Shown here: piece after piece, positions 49,801-61,800 of the stretch
How positions within the stretch are numbered: position 1 is the stretch's first letter
Layout of the letters: each line of letters starts with the position of its first letter
NCBI GenBank assembly: GCA_007570785.1
Contig: ML664157.1
Coordinates: 5,479,424-5,543,423, forward strand
Reading direction: 5' to 3'
Length of the DNA stretch: 64,000 nt
DNA from: Antilocapra americana
Lineage: Eukaryota > Chordata > Mammalia > Artiodactyla > Antilocapridae
Translations under genes and position numbers: made by a program
Notes under the pieces: generated by a model
The model's database searches: none
What the model was told of the DNA's origin: nothing
Seen by the model: only the letters and a program-made list of their open reading frames with translations

Positions 49801-52800
49801 AGGGATGTTGGCAAGACCTCTAGTTGGGGCCAGCAGTTCACACTGTGTCCACAGCTGAAAGGAAGGCTGAGATGGGCCTTCATGGGCACCAAGCCCCATG
49901 GCCTGCATCCCAGCGTGCTGTCTGCCAGAAGGTCATTGTCCATCACATTATCTTCCAAGTCAGAGCCATTCAGCTACCTCAAAATGTGGTACTTAGAGGA
50001 CCCGAAGAGCGGTCCTCTTCTATTTTAATCAGCACTCTGTTCTGTATATTATAGATGGTGACCCAGCAGAACCTAAAGCTTTTCATTTATATCAGGTGTC
50101 AAGATTTGAAGAAACAGCCACTATATAATGTTGAATGAAGAAATGGAGTATCCTGATGCTATTATAGAGTGCTGAAACAGGCTACTGTCCAACCAAAACT
50201 CAAGGGTATCAAATAGTCGCTAATGACACCCTCATTGGGCTTTCTTGGTGGCTCAGACTACTGGTAAAGAATCTGCCTGCAGTGCAGGAGACCCAGGTTC
50301 AATCACTGAGTTGGGAAGATCCCCTGGAGAAGGGAATGGCAATCCACTTCAGTATTCTTGCCTGGGAAATCCCATGGACAGAGGAGCCTGGCAGGCTACA
50401 GTCAAAGAGTTAGACACAACTGAGCAACTAACACTTTCACTTTCAGTGACACCCTCATTCTCTGGTTAATTGACTTTTCTTCTTTTTTGTTAACTGGTTA
50501 GTTATATAGGCAAATTCATTAGACCCAAGGAAGTGTAGTTACATTTCATACTAGGAAAGTATACTCCATTATTTTTATTTGCCTTGATTATGTGTAGCTT
50601 TTCTGAAACAGCATAAATGATGCTTGAAATCTGTTGAACGCTGATATCATGTGTGCACTAGAGGTATGAATGCTTGCCTGATTATTTCTGTGCAGAAACA
50701 TGCCTTTCCTTTCCTGAAAACAAGCATCTGAGCTTAAAACTAATTGCTTAACCAAGTGAGGATTCATGTGTTGCAATTGAACTTTCTAGTGAATCAGTAC
50801 ACAAGTTCATCCTATATTTTCTGACTCTTCTCTTGGCCTCCAGAGTAGTCTTCCTCATATTTTGAGTTAAAAGAGCCTCGGAGAACAGCACACCTCAGGG
50901 AGCTCCTCCTGGCTTTGTTTTCGCCCTGTGTGTCTTAGTGATAGGAAAGCTGGTAAATGGAAACGTTGACTTCTTCCCTTGTGCCTGCCTGCAGACCATG
51001 CCCCAGGGCTACACAATGTATGGAACCCAGATGCCTTTGCAGCAGACCCCTCAGCAGCAGGCTGGCAGCGTGGTCCTGTCTCCTACCTATAATTCCAGAA
51101 CCTATCCGGCCGCTCACTCCAACCCAGCGCTCCTGGAAAGACTCAGACAGATGCAGCAGCCGCCGAGCGGCTACGCTCAGCAGCAGGCGTCACCATACCT
51201 GCAGCCCCTGACCGGCTCCCAGAGGTGATGCATGTGGAAATGGTGATCCTGGTGGCCACTCGAATCCTCACCTTCCCTGTGCTTCCCTTAGGACGTGATG
51301 TTTTACAGTTGTTCCTATGAGCTTGCATATTTCCGCATCATTTTCATTCTGTCGTCTCCTTTTTAGCAGCATCCAGATCGTGGTTCAAAAGAAGCAATGC
51401 CTCACCTTGTTTATTTCATTCAAGGCTTATTGTTCGACTCACATCTCCCTTAGTATTTGTGTAATATTTTTTAGTGATGACACTGTGTTAGTTCTACTGT
51501 CCTTTTTTCCTTCTCTTTCATGAAAAGGTTTTAAATTGTGAAAACCTTTTTATAATTGATAAAAAATTGTTGCTTATCCCTAGGAGTGCCTTACTAGAAT
51601 ATGTTGATTGGCACCTTAAAGCCTGTGATTATAGTTCTCATCGTATGTGGTGTGCACAGCAGTTCTGTTACGTATCTCAGTTTTCACCTTTTCCACTTTA
51701 GAAATGGTTGGCAAAAGAGGGCCATGAACGTCTCTTACTCAGTTCTTACTTAACTGCAAGTTGTAGACGTAGTGTAGAACTGAACGGTCCATTAGAGTAG
51801 CTGCTAGCCGTGCGGGCTGTTTTATTTGAGACTAATCAAAGTTAAGTTTAAAAATGTTGTTCCTCAGTTCTCAGTCACAGTAGTAACATCTCAAGTGTTC
51901 ATTAACCCCATGTGGCCAACCGGACCAGCTTGGAAGATATGTGATCTGTGCAGTCAGGCAGGGCTGTGTCTTTAGAGAAGCCTGTGTGGTCGCTATTAAT
52001 GCTCTGCTGTCACTCACTCGAAGTTCTTACTCATTTTTGATCGGAGAGCCCTGCATCCTTGTTTTGCACTGAGACCCAGAACTTGTGTAGCCAGTGGCTC
52101 TCTTACTGGAGAGTACAGATGCAGTCGCCGTAGCATGTTCTGTGGCGTGGCGTCAGTCTCGGGGAATTGAGTTTCCTGCAGAATGTCGGAATGTTGCTCT
52201 CCCATGGACAGCAGCTTTGCTCTTGTGTGTTACTGTCAAAGAGTGCAGGTCAACTCCAAGTAATCACTGTTTGGAAAATTGGCAAGGTTGATGGCGGTGC
52301 ATCTGGGCACACGAGGAAATTTAGAAAACAGGCGTGGTATTTATTGTTTGTCTAGTAAGTGGCAACATTCCATACTGCCTAAGAAATTGAACTGCAGAGC
52401 CCCAAAGTTCTGGGTTTAAATCCCATCTGTGCCATTTTCTATCTTACTATCTTTGGTAACTTACTTCTCTAGCTCTGTTTTCTCACTTTAAAAGTAGGGC
52501 TAACAAAACTGCTGTACACGAAGGAGGGCCGTGGGGGTAGTAAACGAAATAACAGATTTCAAATTTTTCCCACAGCGCCTGCTCCAGGTAAAATGCTCGG
52601 TTAATGTCACTGATTAGAAACTATCAGAACATTTTTAAAAAGTAATTTATTGATGTTGCACTCTTACTGTAAGTAGTAAGTATACTTGCTGTCCCTTGTC
52701 AAATGGTGCCAAAGTGACCTTAACTGCTGGCCTGTATTGCATTTGATTGTACAAAGTGATTATTGAACATGGTGGTTTCTTTGCGAGTGTGTGTACGGCT

Positions 52801-55800
52801 CCCACGGCACTCACTAAGAACTTTGACGGTCTGCTTGGGCCTGAAAACAAGTTCTTTCTTCATTACCAGGCTGAATCATCAGTCGCTTCAGCAGGGCCCT
52901 CTGGTGGGCGGAGGAATCGACGCGGTGCTGACTTCCACACACCCAAACCTTCCCTCAGTGCCCTTGTCTCAGGACCCGATGAGACCCAGACAGCCACAGG
53001 TTCGGCAGCAGCAGAGGCTCCTCCAGGTAGGGGGCTGGGGGTGAGTCGATTGTGCATAGGATCCTCAGCAGCCTTAAGAAGTAACAGACGCTTCAGACTA
53101 TAATTTCCGAGTTCCAAGGAATCCTGTGTATTTGACGCTAGGAGCTAAATTGGTGTCATTTAGTTCTAATTTGGCAGGAGCGTTCCTTCCTCTGTGCATC
53201 CACCAGGTTTCTGTAGGCAGGAGAGTCCACAGCCCTTTGCCGTTCACAAAGGTTCGGGAGGGTAACTGGATGCCTTGATCTTAATAGTTAGTGCCAGCCT
53301 CAGTGTCCCCAGTCACTGTTTAACTACAGCCCATGTGATTGGAGTTCAAAGTTCCTTGTGTGTGTTTTTCTTTTTTTTTAATTGAGTTTTCCAGCGTTTT
53401 CATCATATTTCTAGAGGGGCCTGTAATGCCTGTAAATGTTCTGTTTCACACCTCTAGCCTGATTGGGCTGTGAAGTTGGAGTGATGTAAGGGAGGATGTT
53501 TCAGAGGGATATTTCATCTTGTCTCTGATAGTATCCAGACAGTTGTCCCTTTGCTTATTCATCATAAATATGTGAGTCTCCTAAATAAAGAACTCTTCCT
53601 CTTGACACATTCTGACTTCTGCCTCCCTTGTTTAGGGAATGCAGGCTGTTATGTTCGCCACCTCCACTTGTGTTTATTATCAGCAAGCTTGTCCTGTGTT
53701 ACTGGATGGGAAATTGCTTGGTGAGTCTATACAGTGGACTCCAGCCTTATCAACAATCCAACTTAAGATGCACTGTCCTTTTATGCATTTCTAAGAAAGG
53801 AGGAGAAAGCAACACCAGGAATGGGGACTCCAGTAAAACTGGGGTACCCAAGGGTTATAGTCTTCATGTGAGGTCAGTGAGAAGTTAACCAGTCATGCAG
53901 AAAGGGGCAGTGGAGGAACTTTCATGTCTCAGCCTTGACACTGACCGTGGGAAGGAAATATTTGAACCATTAGCTCAAATGGGTTTCAGATCTGAATTCA
54001 GTATGATCCGAAGAATTCTGGTTGGCAGTGCCATCAGGTGGACAGATTGAAGCAACACAAGTCTTCAACAAAACTGTGCTTCACAATTAGAAGATGCTGT
54101 GAATTACATCCCAGTTTTCCCCTGTTAACATGTGGAAAATTGAGAAAACATATGGTAATTGATTTCGGAGAGTGTGGCCTACAGATGGCCAACCCCACTC
54201 ACTGTGTATGCATAATCTCCAATGTGGTCAGAACCCCTCTAACCTTTAGTTTTGTCATAAGTAAAACAGAAATGATTATAGTGCCCACTTGTTACATGTA
54301 TAGTGAAAATCTAATAAGAAGATACAAGTAAAGCACTTATTTGGTAATCCTATCATTAATATGACTATTAATACTTGTAGTGATATTTTCTTGGATCACA
54401 GTTTTTCCCAAGTTCTGAGGTAAGCTTTCAGAACTTTCTATGGTGTTTACATTTTCCTCTGTTTTAAAATTTCTCATTTCCAAATCATGGAGGAAAGTTG
54501 TTACATTATTTATTTACCACTTCCTGTCTTCCACTAGTATTTTTTACTGCAAGTTTTGAGAATCTTTCTGATTGGTTACTATATACCTTTTAACCCAATT
54601 CACATGATAATGTCCTTCTAATAATTTTTTCATTACCAGCACATTCCTTGAAGATAAGGAAAAATGATTTGTTTCTGCATCCAGTTTCCACTTATTACTT
54701 TTTTGGTGATTAGCTTCCTCCATAAAGAGACATAACAATAATTACAAAGTTGGGTTGACTTTTCCTGAAGAGGTTCGCAGAGAGCCCAATGGAGAATTGG
54801 CTTCCTATTGCAGTTGCTGTATTTCTGATCCAACTTACATTTTACATGGTGGAAATGGCCCTCCCAGACCTCAGCTAGGATTCCAAATCCAGGACCCTTG
54901 TCACTTAGAGAAAAATGCCATCTGACAATAGCCATTGGTTACCTTGCCCTAAAGAAGATAATTTGGGGGAGAGTATGCCCACCAAGTGGAAAATGCAGAA
55001 GATGAAAAGAAGTCTGGTGCTAACATCATCAGGATGAAGTGTTTGGGTGGAGGAGATCTTAAAGTTCGAGACAAACTACCTCCTAATATTTTCTGCTCCT
55101 CTGTGGTGTCCCACCTGATGGATGTCTAGTCTGTATTTCTTTAGTGACTTGGAGGTGTTTTTCCAAGAGCCATATATTTGAGCCAACGTTCATGGACATA
55201 AGCTTACAATTTTATGCTGGTACACCAGAACTTCTCACATCTAAGTCTTCTTTAAAAAACTAAATGAATTCAGGAGTTCCTTTGGGTGTCATAAGGGATG
55301 AAAAGATAACTAGTGAGCAGTCCTTGTCTCACCTGTTAGCATAAGATGGGATAAAATACATGGAAGAGCAAACGGCACGAAAGGAATGGAAATGGTTAAG
55401 TACAAAGAATGTCCCTGGACAGTGTCAGGCGGTTTAGGTCACGATCACTGTGACTACACTAGAGACGATCCTTGGTGTTGGAGTAGTCTGAGAGTATGTG
55501 GAGGAGCAGACTTGGGTATTGCCCGTGAAGGATGAATGATGTGTGGCAAAGAAAAGATGACCAGGTGCCTGTCATCTTTGTTAGAACAAAATAATCAGGT
55601 AGAAGGTATATTGAGGGAGGAAATTGGAATGATAGTGTGGTGGTGGTTTAGTCGCTAATTCTTGTCCAACTCTTGTGACCCCATGGACTGTAGCCTGCCA
55701 GGCTCCTCTGTCCTTGGTATTCTCCAGGCAAAAATACTGGAATGGGTTGCCATTTCCTTCTCCAGGGAATGATATTAACCTCCTACTTTAGCTGTGTAAT

Positions 55801-58800
55801 TCTTTTTCTTTCTTTCCAGATGCAGCAGCCCCAGCAGCCCCCCCAGCCCCAGCAGCCCCCCCAGCCTCAGGGGTCCTCGCAGACCCAGAGTCAGACCCTT
55901 GGTCTCCAAACAATGCAGCCCCAGCAGCCTCTGGTAAGGCCTAGCACTTCAAAACCAAACATGTGGGTTTCTGGTTTTTTTTTTTTTTTTTTTTGGCCTG
56001 GGGTTCTTCAAAGGCAGATTGCATTTTTTCATGTCCCATAAGGTTGTTAAGAACTGAAAAAACCTAAATATATCCTGCCAGTTTCCTCCCTAGAACTTTA
56101 TCAGAGAAGGATTGTGTTACTGTTGTAGTCAGTATATTTGTTTACATGGAAGGTGTAAATAAATATTTAGGGTTCAGTAGGTCATATAATTTTTCCTCTT
56201 CAAATTTCTTTAGACCTCTCCATTCCATGGACTAAATGTTTATATTGAGAAACCAAGTTTTTTGTAAACAATGTTAAAATGATAACTTACAGTGGGTATG
56301 CTTAGAAGATTATCGTACTTGGCTTTGAGTTTCCTTTGAGTAATCCCAAAGAAATGTGAGAATGCTTTCTAAAGTTTTATCTTTATTGATGTAAAAGAAG
56401 CTCCCAATTTTAGCCTGTGTTAGCATTTGCTGCAAAAATTTTCATGGAATTCATTTCATGTAATTTTGTAAATTTTTCATGTAATCTTATAATTTGCTTC
56501 TGTGGCTTTGTAAACCAAATTCTGAAATGCTATGCATAGTATCAAGCAACGTGTGCCAAACCTCAGTAGTTTTTACTTTCGCCAGTGCCATATCCCTTCT
56601 TTATTTTTTGCCTACTGTTTTTCTTTAAATTGCCTCTTTTTGTATTTTCTTGAACATATTCTAAAAAGAAGCGTTTTATCACTGTTATCAAGGATAGTGG
56701 GCACATCACTTGTCATGTATTGGAAATACCTGTGAAAATAAGTATTTACTCTGCAGGTAATTCAGCCACAGGAGTTGAGCTGTATGACTACATGTCTCTC
56801 ACACTTTGGATAACACTGATGTAGATTCTTTTCCAAGACAGAATTTGAAAGATGGGTGGTTTCTCAGTTTTTAGTAAAGAAGGAACGGTATGGCCAGGGC
56901 TCTAGTATATTAGGTGGGATAGAGTGGAGTTAGGTGGTAATGGGCTGATAATGCCCATGTAAGATGGAAATAGGACACCTCTAGGGAATTTAATATGCCC
57001 CTGCATTGGCCAGTTTGATCTTCGTTTCTAAAGAAATCCTTGAAATGTAATAGACTGCAGCCATGAAATTAAAAGATGCTTGTTCCTTGGAAGAAAAGCT
57101 ATGACCAACCTAGACAGCATATCAAAAAGAAGAGACATTACTTTGCCAACAAACGTCCATCTAGTCAAGGCTATGGTTTTTCCAGTAGTCATGTATAGAT
57201 GTGAGAGTTGGACTATAAAGAAAGCTGAGCACCGAAGAATTGATGCTTTTGAACTGTGGTGTTGGAGAAGACTCTTGAGAGTCCCTTGGTCTGCAAGGAG
57301 ATCCAATCTGCTAATCCTAAAGGAAATCAGCCCTGAATACTCATTGGAAGGACTGATGATGAAGCTGAAACTCCAATACTTGATGCGAATAACTGACTCA
57401 TTTGAAAGACCATGATGCTGGCAGAGATTGAAGATGGGAAGAGAAGGGGACGACAGAGGATGAGATGGTTGGATGGCATCACCAACGCGATGGATATGAG
57501 TTTGAGTAAGCTCTTGGAATTGGCGATGGACAGGGAACCTGGCATGCTGCAGTCCATATGTTGGACACGACTGAGTAACTGAACTGACTGGAAAAAAAAA
57601 ATTGATTCCATCACAAAGTTAAAGTTATATGACTGGGGTGGAAATTAACTTCAAACTATTTTCATTATAATTGTTAGTAGAAGGTCCACTTATACAGAGC
57701 TGAGAGGAGACCCAGGTCCCATATTGCACTAGAATTAAGCATCATGGCTACATCATGGACTGTAGCTGGCCAGGCTCCTCCGTCCATGGGATTCTCCAAG
57801 CAAGAGTACTGGAGTGGGTTGCCATGCCTTCCTCCAGGGGATCTTCCCAACCCAGGGATGGAACCCAGGTCTCCTGCATTTCAGGCAGATTCTTTACCAC
57901 TGAGCGGTACCAGGGAAGCCCAATACATTATACTCTTGTCAGCAGCTATTCGTACAAAGGCTGTGCATCTTTGTGTTGTACATCTTAAGTTTTAAGATGA
58001 GCTGAGAAACTTATCACTTAGACTGATAGACTTCAGATAATTTCCAAATTATCTGTGAAGTGACAGACTTCAGATAATTTCCAAATTAGATGTTATAAGG
58101 ATGACCAGTAATCTTGGATTTTTGTATTAGTATAATTCTTTTTTGCATACTTAATTACAGCATGCTTATTTACCTATCCTCTTAAGCTTGTTAATATAAT
58201 ACATGTGTGTCATTGTGAATAACTGTGAAGAGGTCAGTCCACTGTATTGCTCTGCTATTACTTGTTTAACCACCCTACCTACTGTTGAACATTTAGATCA
58301 TTCCTGGTTGCAAATTACTGATGCTGGGGATATTTTGTTATATATTCCATTGCTCTTTTTTTTCTTTCTCCTCACAGTGAAAGAAAATAGAAGTATAAGA
58401 AAAAGGTTCTAGTTGTATATTTTCAGAAGAGCCATGACACAAAGCCTCAGCAGTATTAACACAGTTTATTTCTTTTTACCTTTAGGTACAGTTCCTTTTC
58501 TTATTAGTTCACTAAGATCTATTATATGTATATTTATTATAATCGTCTCTAGCAGATCCAGTTCTTGTCACTGGCTAGTGTTCTTCCTTCCCTGCTTGTT
58601 TGCTTGCTGGTGACAGAGTGGTAAGCTGGCTGTTGAAGAGACACCAGCTCTGACTCACTCACAGCTGTCCTTCCTGCAGACTCAGGGTAGGAGGGATGGT
58701 GCTAACCTCCTCATGACTTGCCCTCCTGCTGTCTGGTGACATTCACAAGTCCACGTGTGTATGCTCAGATGTGCAGTGGAGGCCCGCACGGTGCCTGAGG

Positions 58801-61800
58801 TGGCGGAGTGCAGAGGTGACGTGCCAGGCTCGCTTCTTGCCGCCAGATGGCTTAGAATCGTCGAAAGCTATGTCAGCCTGGCCCCTGGAAAGTGGTAGAA
58901 GCTTGGTGAGGGTGTGTTTGTTTGCCAGGGCTGTTAGCATAATGTACTACCAAGGGTGCAGCTTGAACAGTCAAATTTATGGTCTCACCGTTCTGGAGGC
59001 TAGAAGTGCAAGATCATCGAGTCGGTGGAGCCAGTTTCTCCTGAGAGCCTGAGCCACACCTCTCTCTGAGCTTCTGATTGTTTCCTGGCAATCTTGGGCA
59101 TTCCTTGGCTTGCAGACACATCACTTGATCTTCCCCTTCATCCTTTCATGATGTTCTCCCTGTGTTTGTGTCCAAATTTCCTTTTTTTTTTTTTTTTTCA
59201 AAAAGACTGTTTCCAACTGAAGTCACTTTCTGATGTGCTGATGGTTAGGATGCTAGTGAATCTTTTGGGGGGAAAATAATTCAACCCCTAATTCAAGAGG
59301 AGTAGGAGAAGTATGGGAAGCCTTGAAAGAGGAAGTTGAATGCAGGGGACCTCAAAATGCATCTGTATTTGATTCACTGTTTTTGACGACTAGTTCCTTA
59401 TCAGGCTGTCTCCTTGTTGACAACAGCAGCTGGATCGAGTGGACAGACATCATCAACACATCTGTGGGCAGGTTCATCATTGCTATAAGTGTACCTAAGA
59501 GTCAAAATGGACTTAGAGCAGAACCAGTGCTTTTTCAGAAAGTGTCATCAGAAAATAGAACTTTCCTCTAAGGAAGAAAATATAAGAAAAGCCTGTGCTT
59601 AGAGATTAAATTGGGAGTTGTCATTTGCTTACTTAAGTCACTTGTCTTCTGCGAAGGAAGATCATCTGGAAAAGAGTGGGTGCCCTTGCTGAAGAATTAA
59701 ATTTGGCATCTCAGGCTTTGGTCTGTATTATGGTTATTGACTTGAAGAATACTTTTGAAACAACCTAGATGCCCATCAACTGACGAATGGATGGGAAAGC
59801 TGTGGTACATATACACAATGGAATATTACTCAGCATTAAAAAAAAAATTCATTTGAATCAGTTCTACTCAGGTGGACGGAACTGGAGCCTATTATCCAGA
59901 GTGAAGTAAGCCAGAAGGAAAAACAACAATACAGTATACTAACACATATATATGGAATTTAGAAAGATGGTAGTGAGAACCCTGCATTCAAGACAGCAAA
60001 AGGAACGCAGATGTATAGAACAGACTCGTGGACTCTGTGGAAGAGGGCAAGGGTGGGATGATATGGGAGAATGGCATTGAACCATGTTAATTATCATATG
60101 TGAAATCAATTGCCAGCCCAGGGTTGATGCTCGGGGCTGGTGCACCGAGATGTCCCAGGGGGAGGGAATCGGGAGGAAGGAGGGAGGGGGGTTCTGGAGG
60201 GGGAGCATGTGTAGACCCATGGCGGTTTCATGTCATTGTATGGCAAAACCAACACAATAAAGAAAATTTAAAAAAAAAAAAGCTCATAAGTTGTTATGAT
60301 TAAATTAACTATGTTAGCAGGCTATGATTTTTTCGTTAAAGTTGCTTCCAGCTTTTAAGAAAATAATGTTTACACTATCATGCTCTGTAATTTCTTTTCA
60401 TCTTGAACTCAGGTTGCCATAGTTGGGTGGCCAGGAAAACATGCCAACAGAAAGCTTTGGAAAGATGGCTCTCATAATTAACTAATCGTTGTGTCAGTAT
60501 CACACTGTGTTGAATAGTTGCTTTTAAAAATACGTATATGGAAGAAATAGATACTTAAATAATTGCATTAACTTTTAATCAAAGATAAGGATGGACTTGT
60601 CATATAATTTTCCTCAAGGAGTTATACGTTCCAGTCAGAAATTTTTCACAATGCCTCTGGAATTCTGATTGAGCCAGATAATATTATTCTTCTTTTCAAG
60701 TGAAAAAAATTGGGTCCATGGAACTTATTGAGCCAGATTGCCTTCCTTTGTATAAATATGGATCCACTCCCCACCTCCCGCTCCACCCGAAGGAAAAAGA
60801 GAAGTCATATTTATGGAAGGAGGTATGGGGAAGACATTCTTGGAAGATTTGTGGTAAACGCACTGATACTTTTGGTTTCTTTTTGTCACTGAGAAGAAAA
60901 ACTAGTGCAGATTAAAAAAAAAAAAAACAGCTCAGTGGAAGTTGCTAGGTAGCTTGCAAATGAATACATGCTAAATACTCTGAAAACCACGGGCGGCTGG
61001 TCCTCTCTGTGTTTGCCATCCGGAATACATTGTTCCGTCCACGTGCTCAGAAGAGGGGCCTGGGCAGTGCTGCAGTCTGCTCTGCTAAAGCTGGTAGAGA
61101 GGAAGGTTTGTGCTCTGTCAGTCAAAGGAACGCCGGTCTGCCTGTGGAGCCTGTCAGTCCGCGGTGCTGGTTTAAGCTCAGCGTTGCCTTGGTACTTTGT
61201 CCCTTTGCTCACTGATGGTGGGGCCACAGGTGTCAGGACACAGCTGTCAGGAGGCAAGGACTGTGTTTTCTCACTTGGGCATCCTGGAATCCAGAAAAGC
61301 ACCTGGATTTGGATAACTCATAGTTGGATGTCATAGCAATGGAGAAAACACCCAACACAGTATTCCTAAGCAAAGGAAAACACACCAGAGATTTGATTCT
61401 GCTTCTGCCCTGCCATCCCCTGGGTGCACCCGCGTCCCCACTTAGAGGTCAGGCGGTCAGTGGGTCAGCACTCCATCCCGAGGTGGGTGGGGGGTGGGCC
61501 TGTGGAGGTAAGTTAATTAATTCCCATGTGTATCTGATTAAGATAACTTTGCATCAAGAACGCATCCTTCGTTAGGACAGTCACAGGCCCGGCTGAAAGA
61601 AGCAGGGGAGAGGCAGAAAGTAAAGGAAGACTAGGGTGAAATCTGAAAGACTGGCGTGAAATCTGAAGGTTAAGGGGAAAAGTAAATCAGCACTATGAAT
61701 GATGTTAATCAAAGGTGATTTTACTTCTGCCACATAGGTTTTTCCCCCTCTTTGGAATAACTACCGCAATTTCTTGTATCAACTTAATGGCTGGAACCAG

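Larger units (their letters stand above)
49113..50994 (+). other. Intron w19
   Basis: 1.9 kb with a probable MIR (49490-49690) and a young Bov-tA (50237-50446). The rest, including 49700-50220 and 50460-50990, has nothing recognised. Confidence 0.78.
53027..55819 (+). other. Intron w21
   Basis: 2.8 kb. A MIR-like stretch (about 54100-54380) and a truncated antisense Bov SINE (55635-55765) ending 54 bp before the next exon. 53030-54090 and 54400-55630 hold nothing recognised. Confidence 0.78.

Noticed and set aside
52747..53103. 118-codon frame overlapping exon w21
   Set aside because: Different register from the conserved MED12L reading; it spans the splice sites.
58917..59290. Endogenous retrovirus with genes
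   Set aside because: Only an ancient solitary MLT1-type LTR is visible; no gag, pol or env sequence flanks it.
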